Shown here: piece after piece, positions 9,577-17,862 of the stretch
Layout: every line of letters begins with the position of its first letter
Position numbering within the stretch: the first letter of the stretch is position 1
Assembly (NCBI GenBank): GCA_005778215.1
Contig: SXKB01000091.1
Span: 1 to 49,798 of the forward strand
Length of the DNA stretch: 49,798 nucleotides
Direction of reading: 5' to 3'
Source of the DNA: Actinomycetota bacterium
GTDB lineage: Bacteria > Actinomycetota > Acidimicrobiia > Acidimicrobiales > Ilumatobacteraceae
Position numbers and translations under genes: made by a program
The notes under the pieces: model-generated
Told to the model about the DNA's origin: nothing
Seen by the model: only the letters and a program-made list of their open reading frames with translations
Databases searched by the model: none

Positions 9577-10980
9577 GTGCACGTGACCACCGAACAGTAC
9601 GACCTCATCATCATCGGGTCGGGTTCCGGCAACTCGATCATCGGACCCGAGCACGACGACTGGCGCGTCGCCATGGTCGAGCGCGGCGTGTTCGGCGGCA
9701 CCTGTCTGAACCGCGGCTGCATCCCCACCAAGATGTTCGTGTTCCCGGCCGACCTCGCCGAGCACGCCCGCCACGGCGAGCGCTACGGCATCCGCACTTC
9801 GTTCGACGGCACCGACTGGCCCGCCATCGTGCAGCGCGTGTTCGGCCGCATCGACCCGATCGCCGAAGGCGGGCGCGACTACCGCCACAGCTTGCCCAAC
9901 GTCGACGTGTACGAGCACTCGGCCCACTTCGTCGGCGACCGCGAACTCGAGGTGGGTGGCCAACGCATCCGCGGCAATCAGGTGGTCATCGCCGCCGGCG
10001 CGCGGTCGTACGTGCCCGATGTGCCGGGCCTCGACGACGTGCCGTTCCACACCAGTGACAGCATCATGCGGCTGCCGAAGCTGCCCGAGCACCTCGTCAT
10101 CATGGGCGGCGGCTTCATCGCCTGCGAGATGGCGCACGTGTTCGGCTCGCTCGGCGCTGCCGTCACCATCATCAACCGCAGCCACGGTCTGCTCCAGGCC
10201 GCCGACGCCGACATCTCGGCGCGACTCACCCGCGAACTCGGCGACCGGTTCGACCTCGCACTGGGCGCACACATCGACCGTGTGCGCCGCACCGCCGACG
10301 GCGTGGCCGTCGACCTCACGTGCGACGGCGGTCCGCGCACCGTGGAGGGCGACGTGCTGCTCGTGGCCACCGGTCGCATCGCGAACAGCGATCAACTCCG
10401 CGTCGCCGCGGGTGGCATCGAGGTCGACGAGTTCGGCAACGTGAAGGTCGACGCGTACGGTCGCACCACCGCCCCCGGTGTGTGGGCGCTCGGCGACGTG
10501 AACGGCCGGCATCAGCTGAAGCACATGGCCAACGGCGAGGCGAAGGTGGTGCGCCACAACCTCAGCCACCCCGACGCGCTGCGCATGTACGACCAGCGCC
10601 CTGCCCCGTCGGCCGTGTTCACCAGCCCGCAGGTGGGCACGTGTGGCCTCACCGAGGCGCAGGCCGCAGCCAGCGGCGAGCCGTACTGCGCCATCATCCA
10701 CGACTACGCCGGTGCTGCGTACGGCTGGGCGATGGAGGACACCCAGGGGTTCTGCAAGCTCATCGGCGACCCGCGCACGCGCACGGTCACCGGCGCGCAC
10801 GTCATCGGGTACCAGGCCAGCATCCTCGTGCAGTTGCTGGTGCAGGGCATGCATCTCGGCAACACGGCCGACGAGATGGCCGGCCAGGTGTGGATCCACC
10901 CTGCGCTCAGCGAAGTGGTCGAAGTGGCGCTGCTGAAGCTCATCGAGGCGTTCGACGAGCACGACGCCGCCGGCGAGTAG
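9577..10980 (+). CDS. mtr: mycothione reductase
   Basis: [48 protein letters not shown] (GGTCxNxGCIPTK redox motif); C-terminal dimerisation domain. The start could be GTG 9577 or GTG 9583. Confidence 0.92.
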   Translation: MHVTTEQYDLIIIGSGSGNSIIGPEHDDWRVAMVERGVFGGTCLNRGCIPTKMFVFPADLAEHARHGERYGIRTSFDGTDWPAIVQRVFGRIDPIAEGGRDYRHSLPNVDVYEHSAHFVGDRELEVGGQRIRGNQVVIAAGARSYVPDVPGLDDVPFHTSDSIMRLPKLPEHLVIMGGGFIACEMAHVFGSLGAAVTIINRSHGLLQAADADISARLTRELGDRFDLALGAHIDRVRRTADGVAVDLTCDGGPRTVEGDVLLVATGRIANSDQLRVAAGGIEVDEFGNVKVDAYGRTTAPGVWALGDVNGRHQLKHMANGEAKVVRHNLSHPDALRMYDQRPAPSAVFTSPQVGTCGLTEAQAAASGEPYCAIIHDYAGAAYGWAMEDTQGFCKLIGDPRTRTVTGAHVIGYQASILVQLLVQGMHLGNTADEMAGQVWIHPALSEVVEVALLKLIEAFDEHDAAGE

Positions 10981-10990
10981 CCCGCACACG

Positions 10991-11009
10991 TTCTTACCCG
11001 CTTCTCACG
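10991..11009 (+). promoter_or_regulatory. candidate OmpR-family response-regulator operator (direct repeat)
   Basis: TTCTTACC-cgc-TTCTCACG: two 8-bp direct repeats spaced 3 bp (11-bp period) upstream of a secreted-protein gene that precedes a response regulator/histidine kinase pair. Confidence 0.4.
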
Positions 11010-11080
11010 AAGCCGCGGAGTGTGCCTTACCTCGGGGTCGCATCATGTTCCTCGCCACCCCATTCGAAAGGCATTTCCCG

Positions 11081-11833
11081 ATGAACAAGAAACTGACCGC
11101 CATCGGCCTCAGCGCAGGGCTCCTCGCCGGTGCCGGCGCGGGCTTCCTCCTCGAGATGTCGGGCTCGGCCGGTGCCGCGTCCAACGGCGCCACGGTCGTC
11201 ACGGTGGCCACCACCGACGACACCACGGCCACGAGCGACACCACCGCATCGACCGCCGACGCCGACAAGGCCGCCGACCACGCCGCACGTCTGCAGGCAG
11301 TGCTGCAGCCGCTGGTCGACGACGGCACGCTCACCCAGGCCCAGGCCGACAAGGTGATCGCGGCACTCGAGGCCGCCGGCCCGATGGGCGGCGGTCACGG
11401 TGGTCCCGGCATGGGCCGTGGCGCACACCTCGACGCCGCCGCTGCGGCGATCGGCATCACCACCGACGAACTGCGGACGGCGCTCCAGAGCGGCCAGACC
11501 CTCGCGGAGATCGCCGTGGCCAACGGCACCACCGCCCAGGCCGTCATCGACGCCCTCGTGGCCGAGATGCAGGCGCACCTCGACGAAGAGGTGGCTGCCG
11601 GTGAGCACACCCAGGACGAGGCCGATGCCCGCATCGCCGAAGCCACCACCCGCATCACCGACATGGTGAACAACGGTGCCCCCGCCGGTGGTCCCGGCAT
11701 GGGCGGCGGCCACGGTGGTCGCGGTCACCACGGTCACGACGGCGACGGCGACGACGCCGGCGACGACACCGGCACCAGCGGCGGCACCATCGACGGTGGC
11801 CCGCAGGACACCCAGACGTCGACCGACGCCTGA
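11081..11833 (+). CDS. secreted Gly/His/Asp-rich hypothetical protein
   Basis: MNKKLTAIGLSAGLLAGAGAGFLLEMSGSAGA signal peptide; helical repeats LDAAAAAIGITTDELRTALQSGQTLAEIAVANG; C-terminal GGGHGGRGHHGHDGDGDDAGDD. Confidence 0.8.
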   Translation: MNKKLTAIGLSAGLLAGAGAGFLLEMSGSAGAASNGATVVTVATTDDTTATSDTTASTADADKAADHAARLQAVLQPLVDDGTLTQAQADKVIAALEAAGPMGGGHGGPGMGRGAHLDAAAAAIGITTDELRTALQSGQTLAEIAVANGTTAQAVIDALVAEMQAHLDEEVAAGEHTQDEADARIAEATTRITDMVNNGAPAGGPGMGGGHGGRGHHGHDGDGDDAGDDTGTSGGTIDGGPQDTQTSTDA

Positions 11834-11842
11834 TCCCTCTAC

Positions 11843-11887
11843 GATCGGCCGGGAGCCTTCCCCCTCCCTTCCGGCTCCCGGCCGATC
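11843..11887 (+). terminator. strong 15-bp inverted repeat between the secreted protein and the two-component system (terminator/attenuator candidate)
   Basis: GATCGGCCGGGAGCC - ttccccctcccttcc - GGCTCCCGGCCGATC; perfect 15-bp stem with a 15-nt loop and no U tract. Confidence 0.6.
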
Positions 11888-11915
11888 CGAACCCTCCCGA
11901 CAAGGCGCACACGAC

Positions 11916-12605
11916 ATGAGCGGACGCATTCTCATCGCCGACGACGACCGGGCCATCCGTGAGTCGCTCGGCCGGGCGCTCTCCCTCGAGGGCTACGAGG
12001 TGGTGCAGGCCACCGACGGGGCCGTGGCGCTGCAGCTCATCCAGGAACGCCAGCCCGACGTGGCGGTGCTCGACGTGATGATGCCCAACCTCGACGGCCT
12101 CACGGTGTGTCGTGTGTTGCGTGCCGAACGCAATCGCATCCCGGTGCTGATGCTCACCGCTCGCACCGAGACCCCCGATCGGGTGGCGGGCCTCGACGCC
12201 GGCGCCGACGACGATCTGCCGAAGCCCTTCGACCTCGACGAGTTGCTGGCCCGGCTGCGCGCACTGCTGCGTCGTGCACGTCCCGACGACATCGCGAACG
12301 GGGCCGAGCCCGTGCAGATCGCCGACCTCCGACTCGACCCCACCAGCCGTCGCGTGTGGCGCGGCGAGCGCGAGGTGGAGTTGTCGAAGACCGAGTTCGA
12401 CCTGCTCGAACTGCTGGTGCGCAACCAGGGCATCGTGCTCGAGCACAGCACCATCTACGACCGCATCTGGGGCTACGACTTCGGCCCCGACTCGAAGAAC
12501 CTCGCGGTGTACATCTCGTATCTGCGTCGCAAGCTCGAAGGTCCGGGCGACAGCAAGCTCATCCACACGGTGCGAGGTGTGGGCTACACGGTGCGTGTGG
12601 CGTGA
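11916..12605 (+). CDS. OmpR-family response regulator
   Basis: MSGRILIADDDRAIRESLGRALSLEGYEVV...DVAVLDVMMPNLDG...GADDDLPKPFDLDELLARLRALLRR plus winged-helix LSKTEFDLLELLVRNQG...YISYLRRKLE...IHTVRGVGYTVR. Confidence 0.95.
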   Translation: MSGRILIADDDRAIRESLGRALSLEGYEVVQATDGAVALQLIQERQPDVAVLDVMMPNLDGLTVCRVLRAERNRIPVLMLTARTETPDRVAGLDAGADDDLPKPFDLDELLARLRALLRRARPDDIANGAEPVQIADLRLDPTSRRVWRGEREVELSKTEFDLLELLVRNQGIVLEHSTIYDRIWGYDFGPDSKNLAVYISYLRRKLEGPGDSKLIHTVRGVGYTVRVA

Positions 12606-13978
12606 GCCTGCGCGTCAAGATCGCACTGCTGCTGGCGGCACTCGCTGCGACGGCCACCATCGCCATCGGTGTCGCGTCGTACACCACCACCCGCCACGAA
12701 CTGAACGAGACCGTCGACCAGTCGTTGGAGGCCGCGGCCGCGATGTTCCGCGAACGCGGCGGCATCGGCGGCGGCATCGACCTCGACGGCGATGGCGACG
12801 GGATGCGACCGGGCCCCGGCGACGGGCACGGCCCGGGCCACGGCCGCCCGCGCAGCTTCGAGCAGGTACTGGTGCAGACCCTGGCGCCCGACGGCACCAT
12901 CCTGGTGTCGCCCGACTCCGGTGGGCTGCCCGTCACCGACGACGATCTCGAGGTGGCGGCGTCCACCGACCCGCTCGCCGAGGCCTCCCACGAGGTGGAG
13001 ATCGACGGCGAACCCTTCCGCGTGCTCACCGTGAAGTACGAGGACGGTGCGGTGCAACTGATGCGCTCACTGCGTGAGGGCGAGCAGGCGCTGGAACGCA
13101 TCCTCCACAGCACGGTCGTGGCCGTGCTGCTGGTCACCACGATCTCGGTGCTCGCCGGCTGGCTGATCGCCCGTCAGGTCACCCGCCGGCTGGAGGATCT
13201 CACCGCGGCCGCGGGTGAAGTGGCCAGCACCGGTCGTCTCGACGTGAAGGTGCCCGTCGACGGCAGCGACGAGACCGGTCAACTGGGCAGGGCGTTCAGC
13301 GGCATGCTCGACGCGCTGCACCGCAGCAAGCAGGAGCAGCAGCAGTTGGTGCAGGATGCCGGCCACGAACTGCGCACCCCGCTCACCAGCCTGCGCACCA
13401 ACGTGTCGGTGTTGCGTCGCCGCAACGAGAGCCTGACGCCCGAGCAGCGCGAGCAGGTGCTGGCCGATCTCGACAGCGAAACGCGCGAGCTCACCGACCT
13501 GGTGAACGAGCTGGTCGAGCTGGCCACCGATCGGCGCGACGACGAACCGGTGCAGCCGGTGCGGTTGGCCGATGTGGCCGAGCGTGCCGCGGCCCGCGCT
13601 CGCCGCCGGTTCGGTCGAGAGGTGGAGGTGGTGGCCGACGGCTCGCTGCTCGACGGACGCCCGATGGCGCTGGAGCGCGCGCTGCAGAACCTGGTCGACA
13701 ACGCCTGCAAGTTCTCCGACGAGGGTCCCATCGAGGTCACTGTCGCCGACGGTGCCGTGGTGGTGCGCGACCACGGGCCGGGTCTCGTGGAAGCCGACAT
13801 CCCACACCTCTTCGATCGCTTCTATCGATCGGTCGAGATGCGCAGCAAGCCCGGCTCCGGCCTCGGACTGTCGATCGTGCAGTCGATCGTGGAGAGCCAC
13901 GGCGGCACCGTGTTCGCCGGCAACGCCGAGGGCGGCGGTGCCGAGATCGGGTTCACCCTGCCGCTGCCCGTCGACTGA
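12602..13978 (+). CDS. sensor histidine kinase (HAMP, HisKA, HATPase)
   Basis: GTG start overlapping the response regulator stop; two TM segments; QDAGHELRTPLTSLRTN H-box; ALQNLVDNACKFS N-box; GSGLGLSIVQSIVESHGG. Confidence 0.95.
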   Translation: MSLRVKIALLLAALAATATIAIGVASYTTTRHELNETVDQSLEAAAAMFRERGGIGGGIDLDGDGDGMRPGPGDGHGPGHGRPRSFEQVLVQTLAPDGTILVSPDSGGLPVTDDDLEVAASTDPLAEASHEVEIDGEPFRVLTVKYEDGAVQLMRSLREGEQALERILHSTVVAVLLVTTISVLAGWLIARQVTRRLEDLTAAAGEVASTGRLDVKVPVDGSDETGQLGRAFSGMLDALHRSKQEQQQLVQDAGHELRTPLTSLRTNVSVLRRRNESLTPEQREQVLADLDSETRELTDLVNELVELATDRRDDEPVQPVRLADVAERAAARARRRFGREVEVVADGSLLDGRPMALERALQNLVDNACKFSDEGPIEVTVADGAVVVRDHGPGLVEADIPHLFDRFYRSVEMRSKPGSGLGLSIVQSIVESHGGTVFAGNAEGGGAEIGFTLPLPVD

Positions 13979-13996
13979 CGTTTGCGCGCGCATTCA

Positions 13997-14045
13997 TTGC
14001 TGACGGAGCGCTCGGGTTCTAGGGTCTCCACATTCGACACGAATG
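13997..14045 (+). promoter_or_regulatory. candidate promoter (TTGCTG-N17-TAGGGT) with an inverted repeat CATTCG-aca-CGAATG at the predicted +1 region
   Basis: -35-like 13997-14002, -10-like 14020-14025, inverted repeat 14031-14045, directly upstream of the carotenoid oxygenase gene. Confidence 0.4.
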
Positions 14046-14059
14046 GTGAGGGAAACCCG

Positions 14060-15421
14060 ATGACCGACACCGTCAACCACTACCTGCAGGGCAACTACGC
14101 ACCCGTCGCCGACGAGGTCACCGCGTTCGACCTGCCCGTCATCGGCGAACTGCCGGCCGACCTGGAAGGCCGCTACCTGCGCAACGGTCCGAACCCCATC
14201 CGTCAGCCCGACGCGGCCACGCACCACTGGTTCATGGGCGACGGCATGGTGCACGGCGTGCGTCTGCGCGGCGGCAAGGCCGAGTGGTACCGCAACCGGT
14301 ACGTCGGATCGAAGTCGCACAGCGCAGCGTTCGGGCTGCCCGACATCCCCGGCCCGAACTGGAACAACAGCCCACACGGCCCCAACACCAACGTGGGCGG
14401 ATTCGCCGGCACCACCTGGGCGATGGTGGAGGCCGGCGGTTGCCCGGTCGAACTCACCTACGAGCTCGAGACCGTGTGCCGCAACGACTTCTTCGGCACC
14501 CTGCCCGCGTCGTTCACCGCGCATCCGAAGATCGATCCCGACTCCGGCGAGATGCACGCCATGGTCTACGCCTGGGGTCACTGGTTCGATCACGTGCAGT
14601 ACGTGGTGGTGGGCACCGACGGACGCGTGCGACGCACGGTCGACATCCCGATGCAGCAGATGTCGATGCTGCACGACATGTCGCTCACCGAACGCTACGC
14701 CGTCGTGTTCGACCTGCCCTGCAACGTCGACATCGACCTCGCGATGGCCGGTCGGTTCCCGTTCCGTTGGCAGCCCGGTGGGCTGTCGCGAGTGGGACTG
14801 CTGCCGCGCGACGCCGAGGCCGATGCGATCGTGTGGATCGACGTGCCCGAGTGCTACTCGTTCCACCCGATGAACGCATACGACCAGCCCGACGGCTCGG
14901 TGGTCATCGACCTCTGCGTGTTCGACCGCATGTTCGACACCGACCTGGTGGGCCCGTTCGGCGACAACCTGCCGCGGCTCGAGCGGTGGGTGCTGAACCC
15001 GGCCACTCGTACGTCGAGCGTCACCGTCATCGATCCGCGTCCCACCGAGTTCCCACGTCACCGCGGCGCGCTCACCGCCAAGCCCTACCGCTACGGCTAC
15101 GCCGCATCGCCCAACGACGGCGCCGACTGGCCCACGCTGAAGTTCGACCTGCACACCGGCGAGCGCACCGAGCACTCGTACGGCCCCGGTCGCGGCGGCG
15201 GCGAGCCGGTGTTCGTCAGCCGCCCGAACCCCACCGCCGAGGACGACGGCTGGTTACTCACGTTCGTGCACGACGTACCGAAGGGCACCGCCGAGCTCGT
15301 GGTGCTCGACGCGCAGGACCTCGGCCGCGGTGAGGTGGCGCGGGTGTTGCTGCCGCAGCGCGTGCCCTACGGCTTCCACGGCAACTGGGTGAGCGACCGC
15401 AGCGTCCCGCCGCCGACCTGA
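14060..15421 (+). CDS. carotenoid oxygenase family protein
   Basis: LPADLEGRYLRNGPNPIRQPDAATHHWFMGDGMVHGVRL...FTAHPKIDPDSGEMHAMVY...FHGNWV; RPE65/CCD family pattern. Confidence 0.93.
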   Translation: MTDTVNHYLQGNYAPVADEVTAFDLPVIGELPADLEGRYLRNGPNPIRQPDAATHHWFMGDGMVHGVRLRGGKAEWYRNRYVGSKSHSAAFGLPDIPGPNWNNSPHGPNTNVGGFAGTTWAMVEAGGCPVELTYELETVCRNDFFGTLPASFTAHPKIDPDSGEMHAMVYAWGHWFDHVQYVVVGTDGRVRRTVDIPMQQMSMLHDMSLTERYAVVFDLPCNVDIDLAMAGRFPFRWQPGGLSRVGLLPRDAEADAIVWIDVPECYSFHPMNAYDQPDGSVVIDLCVFDRMFDTDLVGPFGDNLPRLERWVLNPATRTSSVTVIDPRPTEFPRHRGALTAKPYRYGYAASPNDGADWPTLKFDLHTGERTEHSYGPGRGGGEPVFVSRPNPTAEDDGWLLTFVHDVPKGTAELVVLDAQDLGRGEVARVLLPQRVPYGFHGNWVSDRSVPPPT

Positions 15422-15468
15422 CCGGCCATCTGACCTGCTCCTGGCGGTCCGTCTGGCAGTCTTGACGG

Positions 15469-17862
15469 ATGACCATCGACGTGGAGGCCCTGCTGGCCTC
15501 GCTCACCCTCGACGAGAAGATCGCACTCGTGGGAGGGTTCGACAACTGGCACACACCGGCCGTCACCGGCGTGCCGCCGATGCGCTGCTCCGACGGGCCC
15601 GCCGGTGTGCGCGGCACGTCGTGGACCGGCCCGGCGTCGGCCTCGTTCCCGTGCTCGACCGCCCTCGGCGCCACCTTCGACCCCGCGCTCGTGCAGGAAG
15701 TGGGGGAGGCGCTCGGGCGCGAAGCGCGCTCGAAGCACGCCCACGTGCTGCTGGCACCGACCGTGAACCTGCACCGCACCCCCATCGGGGGCCGCAACTT
15801 CGAGTGCATGAGCGAAGACCCCGTGCTCACCACCGCCACCGCAGTGGCGTACGTGCGCGGCGTGCAGTCGCAGGGGGTGGCGTGCTGCATCAAGCACTTC
15901 GTCGCCAACGACACCGAGCACGAACGACACACCATCTCCAGCGACGTCGACGACGTGACGTTGCGCGAGTTGTACCTGGCGCCGTTCGAACACGCCGTGC
16001 GGCCCGTGGCCGAGGGCGGCGCCGACGTGAAGGCGGTGATGAGCTCCTACAACCGCATCAACGGGGTGCACGCCAGCGAACACCACGAACTGCTGCGCGG
16101 CGTGCTGCGCGACGAGTGGGGCTTCGACGGCGTGGTCATCAGCGACTGGTTCGGCACCCACAGCGCGGCCAACTCGCTGGAGGCGGGGCTCGACCTCGAG
16201 ATGCCCGGGCCTCCCCGCGAGCGGGGCGACATCCTGCGACACGAACTCGCGCAGGGCCTCACCACCGAGGCGCGGCTCGACGAGTCGGTGCGCCGTCTGC
16301 TGCGGCTGTTCGCATGGGCCGGCGTGTTCGGCGACACCGACGAGGAGACCACCGACGACTCGCCGGCCACCCGCGAGGTCATCCGCCGCGCGGCCATCGC
16401 CGGCATGGTGCTGCTGAAGAACGATCGCGACGTGCTGCCCCTGTCGCCGAGCTCCCGGATCGCGCTGCTCGGCCCGAACTCCGACCGTGGCCAGATCCAG
16501 GGCGGCGGCAGCGCGCAGGTGCGCCCCGACCGCAAGGTGATGCCACTGGGCGCACTGCAACAGCGCGGCGTGGAGTTGCGCCACGAACCCGGCTGCCGCA
16601 TCGAGAAGCGCCTGCCGCCGATGCGCGGGTCGTTCGAGGCGCGGTACACCGACCTGCACGGCAACACCGGCACGGCACTGCACGACCGACTGGTGTTCCT
16701 GTGGATGGACGCGCCGGCGCCGGGCATCGACCGCCGCTCGTTCACCGCGCACTTCGGTGGCACGTTCACCCCCGACACCGACGGCGAGTGGACCATCAGC
16801 CTCACCTCCGTGGGCCCCACCGTGTTGCGCCTCGACGGCGAGGTGATCGTCGACCTGTCGGTGCCCCAGGTCGGCGGCTCGTACTTCGGGCTGGGCAGTC
16901 CCGAGATCCGCGTCACCGTGCCCTGCGAGGCAGGTGTGTCGCGGCAGGTGGAGATCGAACTCGGCGAGGTGGAGCGCTCACAGTTGCGCGGCATGTCGGT
17001 GGGCGCCGCGCCGCCGGCGAACGACGATGCGATGACGCGCGCCGTGGCCGCTGCCGTCGACGCGCCCGTCGCGGTGGTGGTGGTGGGCACCAACGCCGAC
17101 TGGGAGACCGAGGGCGAGGACCGCACCACGCTCGCCCTGCCCGGCGAGCAGGACGAGCTGATTCGCCGGGTGGCGGCGGTGAACCCGAACACCGTCGTGG
17201 TGGTGAACGCCGGTTCGCCCGTCGCGATGCCGTGGCTCGACGACGTGGCCGCCGTGCTGCTGGTGTGGTTCCCCGGCGAGGAGTTCGGCGAGGCGCTGGC
17301 CGACGTGCTGTACGGCGTCGCCGAGCCCGGTGGCCGCCTGCCCGTCACGTTCCCCCGCCACCTGGAGGACACGCCGGCGTTCACCCACTATCCCGGCGCG
17401 CGCGACCACATGGCCTACGGCGAAGGGCTGCTGATCGGCCACCGCTGGTACGACCAGCAGGGCATCGAGCCGCTGTTCCCGTTCGGCCACGGCCTCGGCT
17501 ACACGACGTGGGACATCGAACCGGTGGCCGTGCTGGGCGACACCGAGCAGGGTGTCACGGTGGAGGTGACCGTGCGCAACACGGGTACCCGCGCCGGCAC
17601 CACCGTGGTGCAGGTGTACGTGGAGCCCCACGAACCACTGCCCGGTCGCCCGGTCCGCACGCTCCAGGGCTATGCCAAGGTCGCCCTCGACGCCGGGGCC
17701 GCCACCACGACCCGCATCGAACTGCCGCCACGGGCGTTCCAACGATGGGACCCTGCCTCGGGTGGATGGTGCACCGTGCCCGGCGTCCACACCGTGTGCG
17801 TGGGCGACTCGTCGCGTCGGCTCAGGCCGGCGGGCGAGAGTCGAGCAGCCGCGACGGCGTGA
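15469..17862 (+). CDS. glycoside hydrolase family 3 beta-glucosidase with PA14-like insert
   Basis: Catalytic region GFDGVVISDWFGTHSA; KHFVANDTEHERHTISSDV; C-terminal Fn3-like domain; FEARYTDLHGNTG PA14-like insert. Confidence 0.93.
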   Translation: MTIDVEALLASLTLDEKIALVGGFDNWHTPAVTGVPPMRCSDGPAGVRGTSWTGPASASFPCSTALGATFDPALVQEVGEALGREARSKHAHVLLAPTVNLHRTPIGGRNFECMSEDPVLTTATAVAYVRGVQSQGVACCIKHFVANDTEHERHTISSDVDDVTLRELYLAPFEHAVRPVAEGGADVKAVMSSYNRINGVHASEHHELLRGVLRDEWGFDGVVISDWFGTHSAANSLEAGLDLEMPGPPRERGDILRHELAQGLTTEARLDESVRRLLRLFAWAGVFGDTDEETTDDSPATREVIRRAAIAGMVLLKNDRDVLPLSPSSRIALLGPNSDRGQIQGGGSAQVRPDRKVMPLGALQQRGVELRHEPGCRIEKRLPPMRGSFEARYTDLHGNTGTALHDRLVFLWMDAPAPGIDRRSFTAHFGGTFTPDTDGEWTISLTSVGPTVLRLDGEVIVDLSVPQVGGSYFGLGSPEIRVTVPCEAGVSRQVEIELGEVERSQLRGMSVGAAPPANDDAMTRAVAAAVDAPVAVVVVGTNADWETEGEDRTTLALPGEQDELIRRVAAVNPNTVVVVNAGSPVAMPWLDDVAAVLLVWFPGEEFGEALADVLYGVAEPGGRLPVTFPRHLEDTPAFTHYPGARDHMAYGEGLLIGHRWYDQQGIEPLFPFGHGLGYTTWDIEPVAVLGDTEQGVTVEVTVRNTGTRAGTTVVQVYVEPHEPLPGRPVRTLQGYAKVALDAGAATTTRIELPPRAFQRWDPASGGWCTVPGVHTVCVGDSSRRLRPAGESRAAATA

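Noticed and set aside
9512-9582. CCTTC-cga-GAAGG inverted repeat between sod and mtr
   Set aside because: Only a 5-bp stem overlapping a Shine-Dalgarno-like sequence. Expected by chance and not reported as an operator.
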